Shown here piece after piece: positions 1 to 8,728 of a stretch of DNA of 64,000 nucleotides. The stretch is from Flammeovirga aprica JL-4. GTDB taxonomy: Bacteria > Bacteroidota > Bacteroidia > Cytophagales > Flammeovirgaceae. The translations under genes were made by a program, and so were the position numbers. Below the pieces are notes generated by a model. The model was not told where the DNA came from, made no database searches, and saw nothing but the letters and a program-made list of their open reading frames with translations. Within the stretch, counting starts at the first letter, position 1. The number at the start of each line of letters is the position of its first letter. The stretch spans positions 1-64,000 of the forward strand of contig NZ_JABANE010000006.1 in assembly GCF_012844305.1 (NCBI RefSeq), given 5' to 3'.

Positions 1-292
1 CAAAAACACTCACCAAAAAGAATAAATATCCTGATTTTAGTGAGTGCTAGAGTCTATTTACCAAGACTCCCTATGTAGTTAATATTACTAAGTACAAATT
101 CAAGATTATCTAATACTAATTCTATTTATTGTTTTGGGATTAATTCCTTCAAAAAACTTTTAATAGAACCACTATTAACACATTTTTTAGCGTTGTACTC
201 ACAAAAAATAAATTAGAATGAACTATAATTTATTTTTGACTTAGTACTTATCAATTTATTCAGATAGTACTTACTATGAACATGTTGTGATA
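1..292. other. Non-coding left edge
   Basis: No convincing reading frame. It holds a short perfect hairpin (GAGTCT at 50-55 pairing with AGACTC at 64-69, no T-run after it) and two AGTACT palindromes at 243-248 and 266-271. The gene to the right ends into this stretch, so it is 3' flank of the glycosyltransferase locus. Confidence 0.5.
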
Positions 293-1315
293 TTATAAAT
301 ATTGATTATAGCGTTGAGACTGTGTCCCCAAACTTAATCTTTTTTGTGGAATATATGAATGATCCAAGGATAAATTCTCAATGATCTCATTAATTTTATC
401 CATTGAATAAAAAATAGTATTGTCTTTAAACTCTTGATACTTATTGAAAGAATGATCCATAATCATTACTTTTTCATAAGCATAAGCAAGGTTAAAGGCA
501 CCAGTGATTCTTGTTTTATACATATCATTACTGAATGAAGTATCCACTAATGGAAGTATAAAATCACTGAGTTGAATGTAAGTATGAAAATCCTCATTGG
601 ACATAAATGAGTTTTTCAATTCTATATTCTTTTGAAGGCCCAGTCGCTTTACCTCTTCTAAAAGTTTCTTGTAATGTTCTTCATTACCTTTTCCTAAAAA
701 GATAAATTTTACATTTGAAGGAACATTTTTTAATGCATTGATGAACCTCAAATATGGTTTTCTTTCAAAGAAAATCCCGCCAGGAATTGTGATCCATATC
801 TCGTTTGCATCACTTTTTTTTATAGAGGGGTTGGTTTCAAACTTTGGAAAAAATTTAGGATAATAGGCTGTGAATTTATTTTTATCCGTAGAAAGTTCTT
901 CAATTAGATAGTCACTCAATGCAAACAGTTTCTTACACTTTTTAGCAATAATCTTATAGCCAATACTTCCATTACACTTTTGTAAATTATGTAAAGTCCC
1001 AGTAAAATTGACGTTAGAAGGGAAAGGTAGCAGACACAAGTATTTTACAAAGTTGCCTTGCGCAGTATTGAAGATTACGGTATCAAACTTTTCTTTTAGA
1101 ATATATGATCTGATTTTAAATGCCATTAAGATGTCATGATACTTATCCGTATCAATAACTTCCTTATGTTCATATAAATGATCATAGTCGATTAATTTCT
1201 CAACTTTTGGATCAAGAATTAAAGTGATTTTAGCTTCTAAATTTTGTAAGAAAAGTACCTGTGAGTAAATACATTCAGAGTGAGATCCTCCGATTTCAAT
1301 GATTGCTACTTTCAT
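293..1315 (-). CDS. Glycosyltransferase, GT4-like (GT-B fold)
   Basis: A 340-residue protein that probably transfers a sugar onto a surface glycan in the cytoplasm. The first half is an N-terminal GT-B-like domain (start MKVAIIEIGGSHSE). The second half has the acceptable features of a GT1/GT4 C-terminal domain: a GGIFFERKPY segment near residue 178, a FIFLGKGNEEHY strand-loop near 203 and a 'LSDFILPLVD' segment near 250. The usual E-x7-E nucleotide-sugar motif is poorly preserved, so the exact family is uncertain. Its start overlaps the 3' end of the upstream glycosyltransferase by 20 bases, which implies co-transcription and coupled translation. Substrate unknown. Confidence 0.6.
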   Translation of the reverse strand: MKVAIIEIGGSHSECIYSQVLFLQNLEAKITLILDPKVEKLIDYDHLYEHKEVIDTDKYHDILMAFKIRSYILKEKFDTVIFNTAQGNFVKYLCLLPFPSNVNFTGTLHNLQKCNGSIGYKIIAKKCKKLFALSDYLIEELSTDKNKFTAYYPKFFPKFETNPSIKKSDANEIWITIPGGIFFERKPYLRFINALKNVPSNVKFIFLGKGNEEHYKKLLEEVKRLGLQKNIELKNSFMSNEDFHTYIQLSDFILPLVDTSFSNDMYKTRITGAFNLAYAYEKVMIMDHSFNKYQEFKDNTIFYSMDKINEIIENLSLDHSYIPQKRLSLGTQSQRYNQYL

Positions 1316-2438
1316 AGTTTAATAGTTCGTTAAATTTTTTACGCCATATACCCCAATTAAGTCTTGAATGATATTCATTTAAAGAAGCTTTTCTCAAGCT
1401 GATCAATTTTTCTTTATCATTCCATAATTTTTCAATAGTATCAGCATATTCAGATGGCGTAGCATTAAGATCAAAGGTATAACCGTTTTTACCTTCCAAG
1501 ATCACACTCTCCGTTCCTCCGACTTTAGTAGTGATTACAGGCAAAGAGTATGCCCCAGATTCAGAAAATACAATTGGTGTACAATCAGCAACGGTTGGAA
1601 GCACAAAAAATGTGGAATTTTTAAAATATTTCGTAAATAACTCCAGGTCTTTTTTAATGTTCTTATTTAGAAAAGGAATAATAGTGACATTTTTATCTCT
1701 AATAGATGGATTGCATCCAATAATCACCAATTCGGTATTTATTCCTCTTTTCGTCAATTCTCTTGTGATTGCCAATGCAGTTTCTCCTCCCTTTCTTTTC
1801 CAGTCTACTCCACTAAATAACAAACGGCATTTGTTATTGACATATTCTGAAGGGATATTTTCAGTATAATCTTCTAATGGAAGATTTGCCCCAAAGTCAA
1901 TAAAAGAAACTTTATTTTTATCTGCATTGTAATAATTGACGGCACTGTCTACTGCCCATTGTGAACTATAAACTACTTTTGAAGCTCTCTTTAATAAGGC
2001 TCTTTCAATTTCGTGTCCTTCTTTGATTCCCTTTTTACTTAACCCCATAAAAGGTGCATAGAAATCAATCATATTTTCAAAAGTAGCATCATTAAGATAG
2101 ATCATAGGGATTGTGGTATTTTTGATAAATGCTCCCATGAAAGGAACAGCACATACAAAAATATAATCGAAGTCCTGTGATGCTATAAATTCATCCATTT
2201 TGGAAGAATAGACCTTGGAGATTTCTAGATTTCGTTCATTAGCTAACCTTCCTTTCCCAATTTTATTGACATATTTATTGAAAAAGAGGCTTGCTTTTTC
2301 AGATTTGCTTAACTCTATTTTACCGTGCCAATAGACATCAAAATCTTTCTTTAATGTCATAAAGATAGTGTGAGCGGTACCGGACCAAGCCCTTTTATCA
2401 TTAGGATTATCTTGAGATATAAATGCTATTTTTTTCAT
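1296..2438 (-). CDS. Glycosyltransferase family 4
   Basis: A retaining GT-B glycosyltransferase (GT4 type) expected to act in the cytoplasm on a lipid-linked or surface glycan. The C-terminal donor-binding domain is clear: LLFSGVDWKRKGG near residues 207-219, then PTVADCTPIVFSESGAYSLP near 281-300, which contains the E-x7-E-like donor motif. The longer frame to 2468 adds ten residues, but MKKIAFISQDNP at 2438 looks like a genuine beta-strand-1 start, so I chose that ATG. It overlaps the next gene downstream by 20 bases. Part of a minus-strand glycan locus with the genes at 2612-5293. Confidence 0.75.
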   Translation of the reverse strand: MKKIAFISQDNPNDKRAWSGTAHTIFMTLKKDFDVYWHGKIELSKSEKASLFFNKYVNKIGKGRLANERNLEISKVYSSKMDEFIASQDFDYIFVCAVPFMGAFIKNTTIPMIYLNDATFENMIDFYAPFMGLSKKGIKEGHEIERALLKRASKVVYSSQWAVDSAVNYYNADKNKVSFIDFGANLPLEDYTENIPSEYVNNKCRLLFSGVDWKRKGGETALAITRELTKRGINTELVIIGCNPSIRDKNVTIIPFLNKNIKKDLELFTKYFKNSTFFVLPTVADCTPIVFSESGAYSLPVITTKVGGTESVILEGKNGYTFDLNATPSEYADTIEKLWNDKEKLISLRKASLNEYHSRLNWGIWRKKFNELLNYESSNH

Positions 2439-2611
2439 CTGAAATTTATTACAATAAGGTAAATGCAAGAATCAATGACTTTCTATTATACACAGAAAAA
2501 ACCTGTTAAATGACTCATTAACAGTATTGATTTGAAAATTTATTATTTATGAACCTAGGAAATGTAATGATATCTTATTGATAAAATCACAAAGAAGGTG
2601 TTTATAAGTGT

Positions 2612-3346
2612 TTACTTCTCGAACTTTCTAAAGTAGCTCCTTATTTTTAAGGTGATGACACCAAAGAATGCTTCCTTAAAGATACTGCCACTCATTTTAG
2701 AATCACCTCTTGTTCTATCTGTAAAAACAATTGGCACCTCTTTAATTTTATAGCCGTATTTCCATGTTTTAAACTTCATCTCAATCTGGAAAGCATAACC
2801 CACAAAATGGATTTGATCTTTGTTGAGAATAGTGGTTAAAACTTTATTCGTGTAGCATTTGAAACCTGCTGTAGTGTCATTGATCGGTAAACCTGTAATA
2901 AACTGTACATATTTGCTGGCAAAGTAAGACATCAGTACTCTTCCCATAGGCCAGTTGACTACATTCACTCCAGACTTGTATCTAGAACCGATCGACATAT
3001 CATACCCTTCTTCCTTACAAGCTTTATACAACTTTTCCAAGTCATTAGGGTTGTGAGAGAAATCGGCATCCATCTCATACACAAACTGATAGTCGCGGGC
3101 AAGTGCCCATTTAAAACCATGAATATAAGCTGTACCTAATCCATTTTTACCTGTTCTTTCTTCCAAATATAAACGGTCAGGAAACTCTTGCATGAGTTCT
3201 TTTACTTTTGCTCCTGTACCATCAGGTGACCCATCATCAACAATTAGCATATCAAAATGGGTTTCGAGATTCATCACTGCACGTATGATCAACTCTACGT
3301 TCTCAATCTCGTTATAGGTCGGTGTTATTACTAGATTCTCTTTCAC
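2612..3346 (-). CDS. Polyprenol monophosphomannose synthase-like GT2
   Basis: A 244-residue GT-A glycosyltransferase of the DPM1/Ppm1 type, which moves a hexose (usually mannose) from a nucleotide sugar to polyprenyl phosphate at the inner membrane face. Visible motifs: TPTYNEIENV at the start, LIVDDGSPDGTG (UDP/GDP-binding DD), MDADFSHNP (DxD metal site) and FTDRTRGDSKMS near the C-terminus, a hallmark of this family. Length matches single-domain bacterial members, which lack the C-terminal membrane domain. Translation starts at a GTG (3344-3346), directly after a TATCTTTG box, so the transcript may be almost leaderless. Neighbours are other glycosyltransferases. Confidence 0.85.
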   Translation of the reverse strand: MKENLVITPTYNEIENVELIIRAVMNLETHFDMLIVDDGSPDGTGAKVKELMQEFPDRLYLEERTGKNGLGTAYIHGFKWALARDYQFVYEMDADFSHNPNDLEKLYKACKEEGYDMSIGSRYKSGVNVVNWPMGRVLMSYFASKYVQFITGLPINDTTAGFKCYTNKVLTTILNKDQIHFVGYAFQIEMKFKTWKYGYKIKEVPIVFTDRTRGDSKMSGSIFKEAFFGVITLKIRSYFRKFEK

Positions 3347-3350
3347 TCTG

Positions 3351-3358
3351 CAAAGATA
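3351..3358 (-). promoter_or_regulatory. Bacteroidota -7 promoter box TATCTTTG
   Basis: On the minus strand the sequence reads TATCTTTG followed four bases later by the GTG start of the polyprenol-phosphate glycosyltransferase. It matches the TAnnTTTG box of Bacteroidota primary promoters. No clear TTG is seen 19-21 bases upstream. The position implies a leaderless or very short-leader transcript. Confidence 0.45.
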
Positions 3359-3409
3359 GAAGTTTTGTTCTTAGTTATGGACTAGTAGAATTTAAACTTT
3401 ATATATTAT

Positions 3410-4276
3410 TTATTTAATAATCTTATAATTTCTGTATTCACCAATAATATACCCTCCTGTAAGTTTCATAACTAGCTGTTTTACAGTTTCTTTGAATGAG
3501 GTGTTCTTAATTGAAATATCTCTTTCAAACTTCCAATTCTGTTTGTTTATTCTCTCCTGCATTACTTTCGGGTGCTTACCTTCAAAGAGGCTCAGCATAT
3601 CAATTTCAGAATAATCAAATTCTTCATCTGACACAATTTTTTCACCTCCATTATATAATGACCCAAAATTGTTTTGTTTTGCCGTCATTTTCTTAGGAGG
3701 TCTCACCCAACCGTAATGATAGATCCATGCATCAATTGGAATAACATTCAACTTCTGATTGTTACCTTTCCTAAATCCTTGGGCGTCTCTGTAAGAGTAA
3801 ATATCAGGATTGTTTTTTATAACACGTATTTCATTTCTATACCATTTTGTAGATGAACCAATATAGTCATACGAGCCATAAAAATGTTTGTAATTGAAAA
3901 GAAGCCCATCAACTTTTGGATTGTCTTTATACTTTTCCATGGCCTGTCTGACCACCGGAAGGAAATCCTCTTGAAGGGCTTCATCACCTTGTATATAAAA
4001 ACACCAATCTGTGTCTTTTGAAATCTCTTTGAAAGCTTTATCAGTTTCAATTGCCAATACGCGTCCGCCTTCTCGTAAATTATCATCCCAGATAGTCTCA
4101 ATAATTCTGATTTTTCCGGGATCAATATTCTTGATTAAATCCAATGTAGCATCATCAGAATTACCAACGGCAACAACAAATTCATCGCAGATTGGTAAGA
4201 TTGATTTGATTGCTTCTACAATGGGATAGTCATATTTTATAGCATTACGTATGAAGCTGAAGCCTGTGACTTTCAT
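3410..4276 (-). CDS. Glycosyltransferase family 2
   Basis: A 288-residue GT-A glycosyltransferase, probably cytoplasmic and acting on surface glycan. The N-terminal strand TGFSFIRNA, the VVAVGNSDD segment near residue 36 and the FYIQGDEAL motif near residue 93 (the DxD-equivalent position reads GDE) place it among the GT2 'family 2-like' proteins of LPS and capsule clusters. It sits 15 bases downstream of the GT90 gene on the same strand, suggesting one transcript. Substrate unknown. The C-terminal 60 residues are basic and contain no obvious membrane helix. Confidence 0.75.
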   Translation of the reverse strand: MKVTGFSFIRNAIKYDYPIVEAIKSILPICDEFVVAVGNSDDATLDLIKNIDPGKIRIIETIWDDNLREGGRVLAIETDKAFKEISKDTDWCFYIQGDEALQEDFLPVVRQAMEKYKDNPKVDGLLFNYKHFYGSYDYIGSSTKWYRNEIRVIKNNPDIYSYRDAQGFRKGNNQKLNVIPIDAWIYHYGWVRPPKKMTAKQNNFGSLYNGGEKIVSDEEFDYSEIDMLSLFEGKHPKVMQERINKQNWKFERDISIKNTSFKETVKQLVMKLTGGYIIGEYRNYKIIK

Positions 4277-4291
4277 AGTTTAGATTGTATT

Positions 4292-5293
4292 TTATTGAGT
4301 AGATGCTCGAAAATACTTATCTAATACTAAAAGTTCAATTTTTTTCTCTCTTTTATCATTCTTGAATTGTTCCACAAATCGGTGAGCATTTTTAAGAATT
4401 TCTAATGCTTTCTTGGTGTTTTTTGAATAATATTCAATTTTTTCAGGCAAATCAGACAGATCATCCTTTACATGAATATAATGATAATCCGGTATCAGTT
4501 TGCCTTCCATAAACCATGTTTCCATTGTTGGAGTGGGCATTACTGCGATAGAGTTGGAGGACATTACCCACTTCAAGTTTGTGGCCACATCATTTCCTTC
4601 CCAACAATAGATAAATTTGTAATGCAATTGCTCTTCAATGGTCATCTTTTCTTTGATGAATCGATTGTCAGTGTAGTTTTCAGCATTTGCTTCGCTGAAG
4701 TTCACTTTTCCGATGTCACAAAGAGGATGATTAAAATATTTTTCTAAAAATAGTAATCTGTTGTCATGATTATTAAAAACATTCCCTCTTGTCACGAGCA
4801 TATCTTTTTTATTTTCAAATTTTATCCAATCATTGACAAAATTGAAATGTCTGATTTTATTCAGTTTTAAAAGAATACTGTTTTCATTTTGATCTGAGAT
4901 CGGTCGGCTTTTAACAATAGAAGGAACCTCAGGAATGTGGATGACATCACCAAAGATAAAATCAATTTTTAACCAAGGGTTGAAGTATTTAATTCTTGAT
5001 TTCAGGTCAAAAAAATAGGCACTGCCATGATTATCTAATTTAAATTCACCAACAGAAGTTGCTTGCTTGGAAGTACTAAAATTGGTTTCTTTTTTCATAT
5101 AGTAATCCACCCTTGCATCAATATACTCTTGTTCTTTTTTATCAATCTTCAGATGCTCATCTTTCCTAGAAGGAAATAATGCAGTTGGTAAAATTATTCC
5201 ACCGAAGATATTTTTAATAAAGTAATTGATTTTGATAGGTTTGTGTCTAAAGTGAAATATACTCCCTAGAGCATACATACCTTTAATGTACAT
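4292..5293 (-). CDS. GT90 / CAP10-like glycosyltransferase
   Basis: A 333-residue protein resembling CAP10/LpsA glycosyltransferases (GT90, often xylosyl- or glucosyltransferases of LPS or capsule). The C-terminal third carries the recognisable pattern: KFIYCWEGNDVATNLKW near residue 228, a SNSIAVMPTPTMETWF segment near 248 and HYIHVKDDLSDLPEKI near 273, corresponding to the donor-binding 'G-x3-S-x-R-LKW ... W...L.P..HY.P...DLSDL' region of the family. The arginine of the canonical motif is not evident. It is the first gene of the minus-strand glycosyltransferase run and has a candidate promoter at 5420-5452. Confidence 0.65.
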   Translation of the reverse strand: MYIKGMYALGSIFHFRHKPIKINYFIKNIFGGIILPTALFPSRKDEHLKIDKKEQEYIDARVDYYMKKETNFSTSKQATSVGEFKLDNHGSAYFFDLKSRIKYFNPWLKIDFIFGDVIHIPEVPSIVKSRPISDQNENSILLKLNKIRHFNFVNDWIKFENKKDMLVTRGNVFNNHDNRLLFLEKYFNHPLCDIGKVNFSEANAENYTDNRFIKEKMTIEEQLHYKFIYCWEGNDVATNLKWVMSSNSIAVMPTPTMETWFMEGKLIPDYHYIHVKDDLSDLPEKIEYYSKNTKKALEILKNAHRFVEQFKNDKREKKIELLVLDKYFRASTQ

Positions 5294-5419
5294 GTTTAGT
5301 CGCTTTTATTATGATTGATTAAATAGGAATCGTGACGCTATCTGAAAAAATGATAGGTACTAAAAAAGAAAAATTGTTGCTTCAATTAGTAACTTTTCGT
5401 GAGTTCCAGCTCGTTAGCA

Positions 5420-5452
5420 AAAATACGGAAAACTTTTGATATTTTCCCAATA
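5420..5452 (-). promoter_or_regulatory. Candidate promoter for the glycosyltransferase run
   Basis: Reading the minus strand, TTG at 5452-5450 is followed after 22 bases by TATTTTTG (5427-5420), close to the Bacteroidota consensus TTG-N19-21-TAnnTTTG. A second TACTTTTG box lies at 5489-5482 but lacks a -33 element. A start site near 5413 would give a leader of about 120 bases before the GT90 gene. Confidence 0.4.
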
Positions 5453-5530
5453 GTAAGATTTAAGATAGGTTATAATTAGGGCAAAAGTACAATTACTTCT
5501 ACCCTGATGATTGTGAAAGGCGGGTGGAGC

Positions 5531-6607
5531 TTAGATTAATTCCATTCCACCTTTTAAACTGAAAAGCTTAGAATTATTGTTGTGAATAGATTGATACATC
5601 TCAATTGCTTTTCTACTTCTTTTACCCGATTGACAATAGAAAATGATATGATCCACCTCAGGAATTTCAGCTATTCTTTCTTCTAATTCAGCTAACGGAA
5701 TATTGATCCCGCCAATATCATCAATATCTCTTTCGTATTCTTCGCGAACATCAATTAACACTGAGTTATCAACATTGTCGGTGAGTAGTTGCTCCACTTG
5801 TTCATAACTGATCTCAATTTCATCATCAGGAATGGCACAAAAATCAAAATTATAATCACCTAATGTTGATATGTTGGCAACTTTTGGATTTTTCTTGAAT
5901 CTCAACGTCTGAAATTGCATATCTAAACCACTTACCAACAAAAGTTGACCACTTAATACATTTCCTGCTCCGGTGATCAACTTAATCACTTCTGTGGCTT
6001 GCATCGTTCCCATAATGCCCACCATTGAACCGACGACTCCAATTTCATTACAATTTGGAGCTTCTTCTTGTGATGGTGGATTAGGGAAAATACAGCGATA
6101 AGTAGGACCTCCTTTGTAATTGAATACAGAAAGTTGTCCATCAAAACTCTGAATAGAGGCGGAAACCAAAGGTTTGTCTTCTATCACACAAGCATCGTTG
6201 ATAAGGTACCTTGATGAAAAATTATCTGTTCCATCTACCACAACATCTGCTTTTTTGATGATTGATAAAGCATTTTCTTTTGAAAACTGCTCTAAAATCA
6301 CCTCCACATTGCAATCAGGGTTCATTGCAATGAGGCGGTCTTTGATCACTTCTGCTTTGGGTTTGCCAATATCAGAAGTTGTGAAAAGTACTTGACGTTG
6401 AAGATTAGAAACGGAAACGACATCATGATCAACAATAATCAAATGCCCAATTCCTGCTGCCGCAAGATATTGTAATACAGGACATCCCAATCCACCTGCA
6501 CCAATCACCAAAACAGAAGCATTTTTCAGTTTTTCCTGCCCTTCTGCTCCAATCTCCTTTAATCTGATATGTCTGTCGTATCGTTTGTATTCTTCTTTCG
6601 TCAACAT
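5531..6607 (-). CDS. thiF: ThiF/MoeB-type adenylyltransferase with rhodanese domain
   Basis: E1-like enzyme that adenylates the C-terminal glycine of ThiS so that sulfur can be loaded for thiazole synthesis. The N-terminal ThiF/MoeB domain shows VIGAGGLGCPVLQ (ATP-binding glycine loop), RQVLFTTSDIGKPKAE and DGTDNFSSRYLIND. The C-terminal ~100 residues are a rhodanese domain with VLIDVREEYE and the active-site loop CQSGKRS, able to supply persulfide sulfur. I chose MLTKEEYKRYDRH (6607) rather than the upstream ATG at 6643, which lies in the spacer. Of the zinc cysteines of MoeB/MOCS3, only the YRC cysteine remains: the first reads T and the distal CxxC is absent. Last gene of the thi operon. 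Confidence 0.85.
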   Translation of the reverse strand: MLTKEEYKRYDRHIRLKEIGAEGQEKLKNASVLVIGAGGLGCPVLQYLAAAGIGHLIIVDHDVVSVSNLQRQVLFTTSDIGKPKAEVIKDRLIAMNPDCNVEVILEQFSKENALSIIKKADVVVDGTDNFSSRYLINDACVIEDKPLVSASIQSFDGQLSVFNYKGGPTYRCIFPNPPSQEEAPNCNEIGVVGSMVGIMGTMQATEVIKLITGAGNVLSGQLLLVSGLDMQFQTLRFKKNPKVANISTLGDYNFDFCAIPDDEIEISYEQVEQLLTDNVDNSVLIDVREEYERDIDDIGGINIPLAELEERIAEIPEVDHIIFYCQSGKRSRKAIEMYQSIHNNNSKLFSLKGGMELI

Positions 6608-6647
6608 TTTAATTCTTGTATTGAGAATTAATAATTTTTTCAATTTC

Positions 6648-6669
6648 GGGTCAAGACATAGCTTGACCC
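6648..6669 (-). repeat. Mobile-type hairpin repeat, copy 1
   Basis: Perfect 8-bp stem GGGTCAAG/CTTGACCC closing the loop ACATAG (plus-strand reading), preceded by TTC and followed by CTACG. The same architecture with a different but still perfectly paired stem occurs at 10844-10865. It lies in the transcribed thiH-thiF spacer. Confidence 0.7.
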
Positions 6670-6681
6670 CTACGGGTTATA

Positions 6682-7788
6682 TTATTGTAACGCTAAATCC
6701 CAGTCCTTCCAAACTACTTCATAACCTTGACTTTTCACCATCTCCGCAAATTCTTCCGCAGATCTTTCATCTGAGATTTCGAATTGCTCCAATGATTCAG
6801 GTTCTACAACATATCCACCTGGGTTAGTTTTAGATCCTGCTGAAGCAGAAGTAATTCCTAACTTGATGATATTGTCTCTGAAAATAGGGTGTTCTCTTGT
6901 CGATAAAGAGAGTTCAACTTCTTCATCAAACAAGCGGTAAGCACAAATCAACTGTACCAATTCTCTATCATTCATTTCCACTTTAGGTTCCAAACCTCCT
7001 GAGAAAGGTCTTAATCTTGGGAATGAAATAGAGTATTTGGTTTGCCAATAGGTACGTTCAAGGTAGTCTAAATGCAAAGCGGTAAAGAATGAATCTGTTC
7101 TCCAGTCTTCTAAACCAATCAATACACCTACACCAATTTTGTGAATACCAGCTTTTCCCAAACGGTCCGGTGTATCAACTCTGTAATCAAAGTTCGATTT
7201 CTTTCCTTTCGGGTGATGCTTTTTGTAATCCTCTTTATGGTAAGTCTCTTGATATACCAAAACAGTATTCAAACCTGCCTCAATCAGTTCTTCATATTCA
7301 TCTTGGTCCATGGGTTGCACCTCCATAGAAATATGAGAGAAATAAGGTTTCATCAGTTTGATGGCATTTTTAATGTACTTTACACCCACCGTTCTGTTGG
7401 CTTCACCAGTTACCAAAAGAATGTGTTCAAAACCCATTGCTTGTATAGCTTCCGCTTCGCGAATGATTTCTTCGTCCGAAAGTGTTCTTCTTCTTACTTT
7501 ATTGTCTAAAGAAAAACCACAATACGTACAGATGTTTTGACACTCATTCGAAAGGTACATTGGCGTGTACATCTGAATCGTGTTGCCAAATCTCTTCTTT
7601 GTCAACTGATGACTTAATTGTGCCATCTGCTCTAAATAAGGAGCAGCTGCAGGAGAAATTAAGGCTTTGAAATCTTCTAAATTTCTTTTCTCTTTTCCCA
7701 AAGCACGCTCCACATCATGAGCGGTTTTGGCGTAGATACTCGCCTTTACTTCATCCCAATTATGTTGATAAAATAAATCTTTATACAT
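6682..7788 (-). CDS. thiH: 2-iminoacetate synthase ThiH
   Basis: Radical SAM enzyme that cleaves L-tyrosine to dehydroglycine (2-iminoacetate) and p-cresol, providing the C-N unit of the thiamine thiazole ring in anaerobic-type synthesis. The [4Fe-4S] site is visible as ECQNICTYCGFS near residues 83-94 (C-x3-C-x2-C), after a TPMYLSN strand typical of ThiH. A second conserved segment, EVQPMDQDEYEEL, follows near residue 157. At 368 residues it has the normal family length. It follows thiG in the operon with a 99-base spacer that carries a 7-bp repeat array. No thiO (glycine oxidase) was seen, consistent with use of ThiH. Confidence 0.93.
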   Translation of the reverse strand: MYKDLFYQHNWDEVKASIYAKTAHDVERALGKEKRNLEDFKALISPAAAPYLEQMAQLSHQLTKKRFGNTIQMYTPMYLSNECQNICTYCGFSLDNKVRRRTLSDEEIIREAEAIQAMGFEHILLVTGEANRTVGVKYIKNAIKLMKPYFSHISMEVQPMDQDEYEELIEAGLNTVLVYQETYHKEDYKKHHPKGKKSNFDYRVDTPDRLGKAGIHKIGVGVLIGLEDWRTDSFFTALHLDYLERTYWQTKYSISFPRLRPFSGGLEPKVEMNDRELVQLICAYRLFDEEVELSLSTREHPIFRDNIIKLGITSASAGSKTNPGGYVVEPESLEQFEISDERSAEEFAEMVKSQGYEVVWKDWDLALQ

Positions 7789-7855
7789 AAGTCAGGGAAG
7801 AGGGAACAGGGAAGAGAAACAGGGAAAAGGAGAGAGGAATCTGAATCTCCGCCTC

Positions 7856-7883
7856 TTACCTCTTACTTCTTACCTCTTACCTC
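7856..7883 (-). repeat. Heptanucleotide tandem repeat (GAGGTAA)n
   Basis: Four head-to-tail 7-bp units (three TTACCTC, one TTACTTC on the plus strand) in the thiG-thiH spacer. The same unit, in the opposite orientation, forms the array at 10724-10758. The rest of the spacer (7795-7845) is purine-rich on the plus strand and also loosely repetitive. Confidence 0.75.
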
Positions 7884-7887
7884 AACA

Positions 7888-8661
7888 TTAAAGTTGGTTC
7901 AAAAATCCTGTTAATGGCGAACTCGCTTCTGCAGTTACTCTTGGTTGAGCAACTTGCGCTAAGTGTGCCGCTCTACCTGCTTCTACTGCTTGACCGAATG
8001 CTTTACCCATAGCAACTGGGTCACCGGCAACAGCAATGGCAGTGTTGACTAAAACCGCATCAGCTCCTAATTCCATGGCGTGTGCTGCATGAGAAGGGGA
8101 ACCGATACCTGCATCAACAACAACAGGAACGTTACTTTGTTCAATGATGATTTCTAAGAAATCCAATGTTTTCAGTCCTTTATTACTTCCAATTGGAGCA
8201 CCTAAAGGCATTACTGCATCACATCCTACTTCCTCTAATCTTTTACATAAAACCGGATCAGCATGGATATAAGGCAATACCACAAAACCTAATTTCTTTA
8301 ATTCTTCTGCCGCTTGAAGTGTTTCAATCGGGTCAGGCATTAAATACTTAGGGTCAGGGTGAATCTCTAATTTTACCCAGTTGGTTCCTAGTGCTTCTCT
8401 TGCCAATTGTGCTGCAAAAACAGCTTCTTTAGCCGTTCTGGCACCAGAAGTATTCGGTAATAAGTTGAATTGATCGTGTTGAAGGTGCTTTAATACATCA
8501 TCATCAGGATTGTCAACGTCTACTCTTTTTAGAGCAACAGTGACTAACTCTGAACCTGAAGCGATTAAAGATTTCTCCATCAGATCATTTGACATAAACT
8601 TTCCTGTACCTGTGAAAAGGCGAGAATTGAAAGTTTTATCAGCTATTTTTAATTGATCCAT
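7888..8661 (-). CDS. thiG: Thiazole synthase ThiG
   Basis: Forms the thiazole phosphate ring from 1-deoxy-D-xylulose 5-phosphate, dehydroglycine and ThiS thiocarboxylate. TIM-barrel protein of 257 residues, the normal length. Visible family segments: LFTGTGKF near residue 16, [12 protein letters not shown] near 70, WVKLEIHPD near 95 (containing the Schiff-base lysine), [15 protein letters not shown] near 150, [20 protein letters not shown] near 187 and LVNTAIA near 209. It lies between thiE and thiH in the operon. Confidence 0.95.
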   Translation of the reverse strand: MDQLKIADKTFNSRLFTGTGKFMSNDLMEKSLIASGSELVTVALKRVDVDNPDDDVLKHLQHDQFNLLPNTSGARTAKEAVFAAQLAREALGTNWVKLEIHPDPKYLMPDPIETLQAAEELKKLGFVVLPYIHADPVLCKRLEEVGCDAVMPLGAPIGSNKGLKTLDFLEIIIEQSNVPVVVDAGIGSPSHAAHAMELGADAVLVNTAIAVAGDPVAMGKAFGQAVEAGRAAHLAQVAQPRVTAEASSPLTGFLNQL

Positions 8662-8728
8662 GAGGATAATTTTTTAATTCTATAATAATTAAGCAGTTGA
8701 ACAATTAAAATCATTAATGTTTAACTAC

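Noticed and set aside
7856..7883. CRISPR-like array
   Set aside because: Units are 7 bp, contiguous, without spacers; simple tandem repeat.
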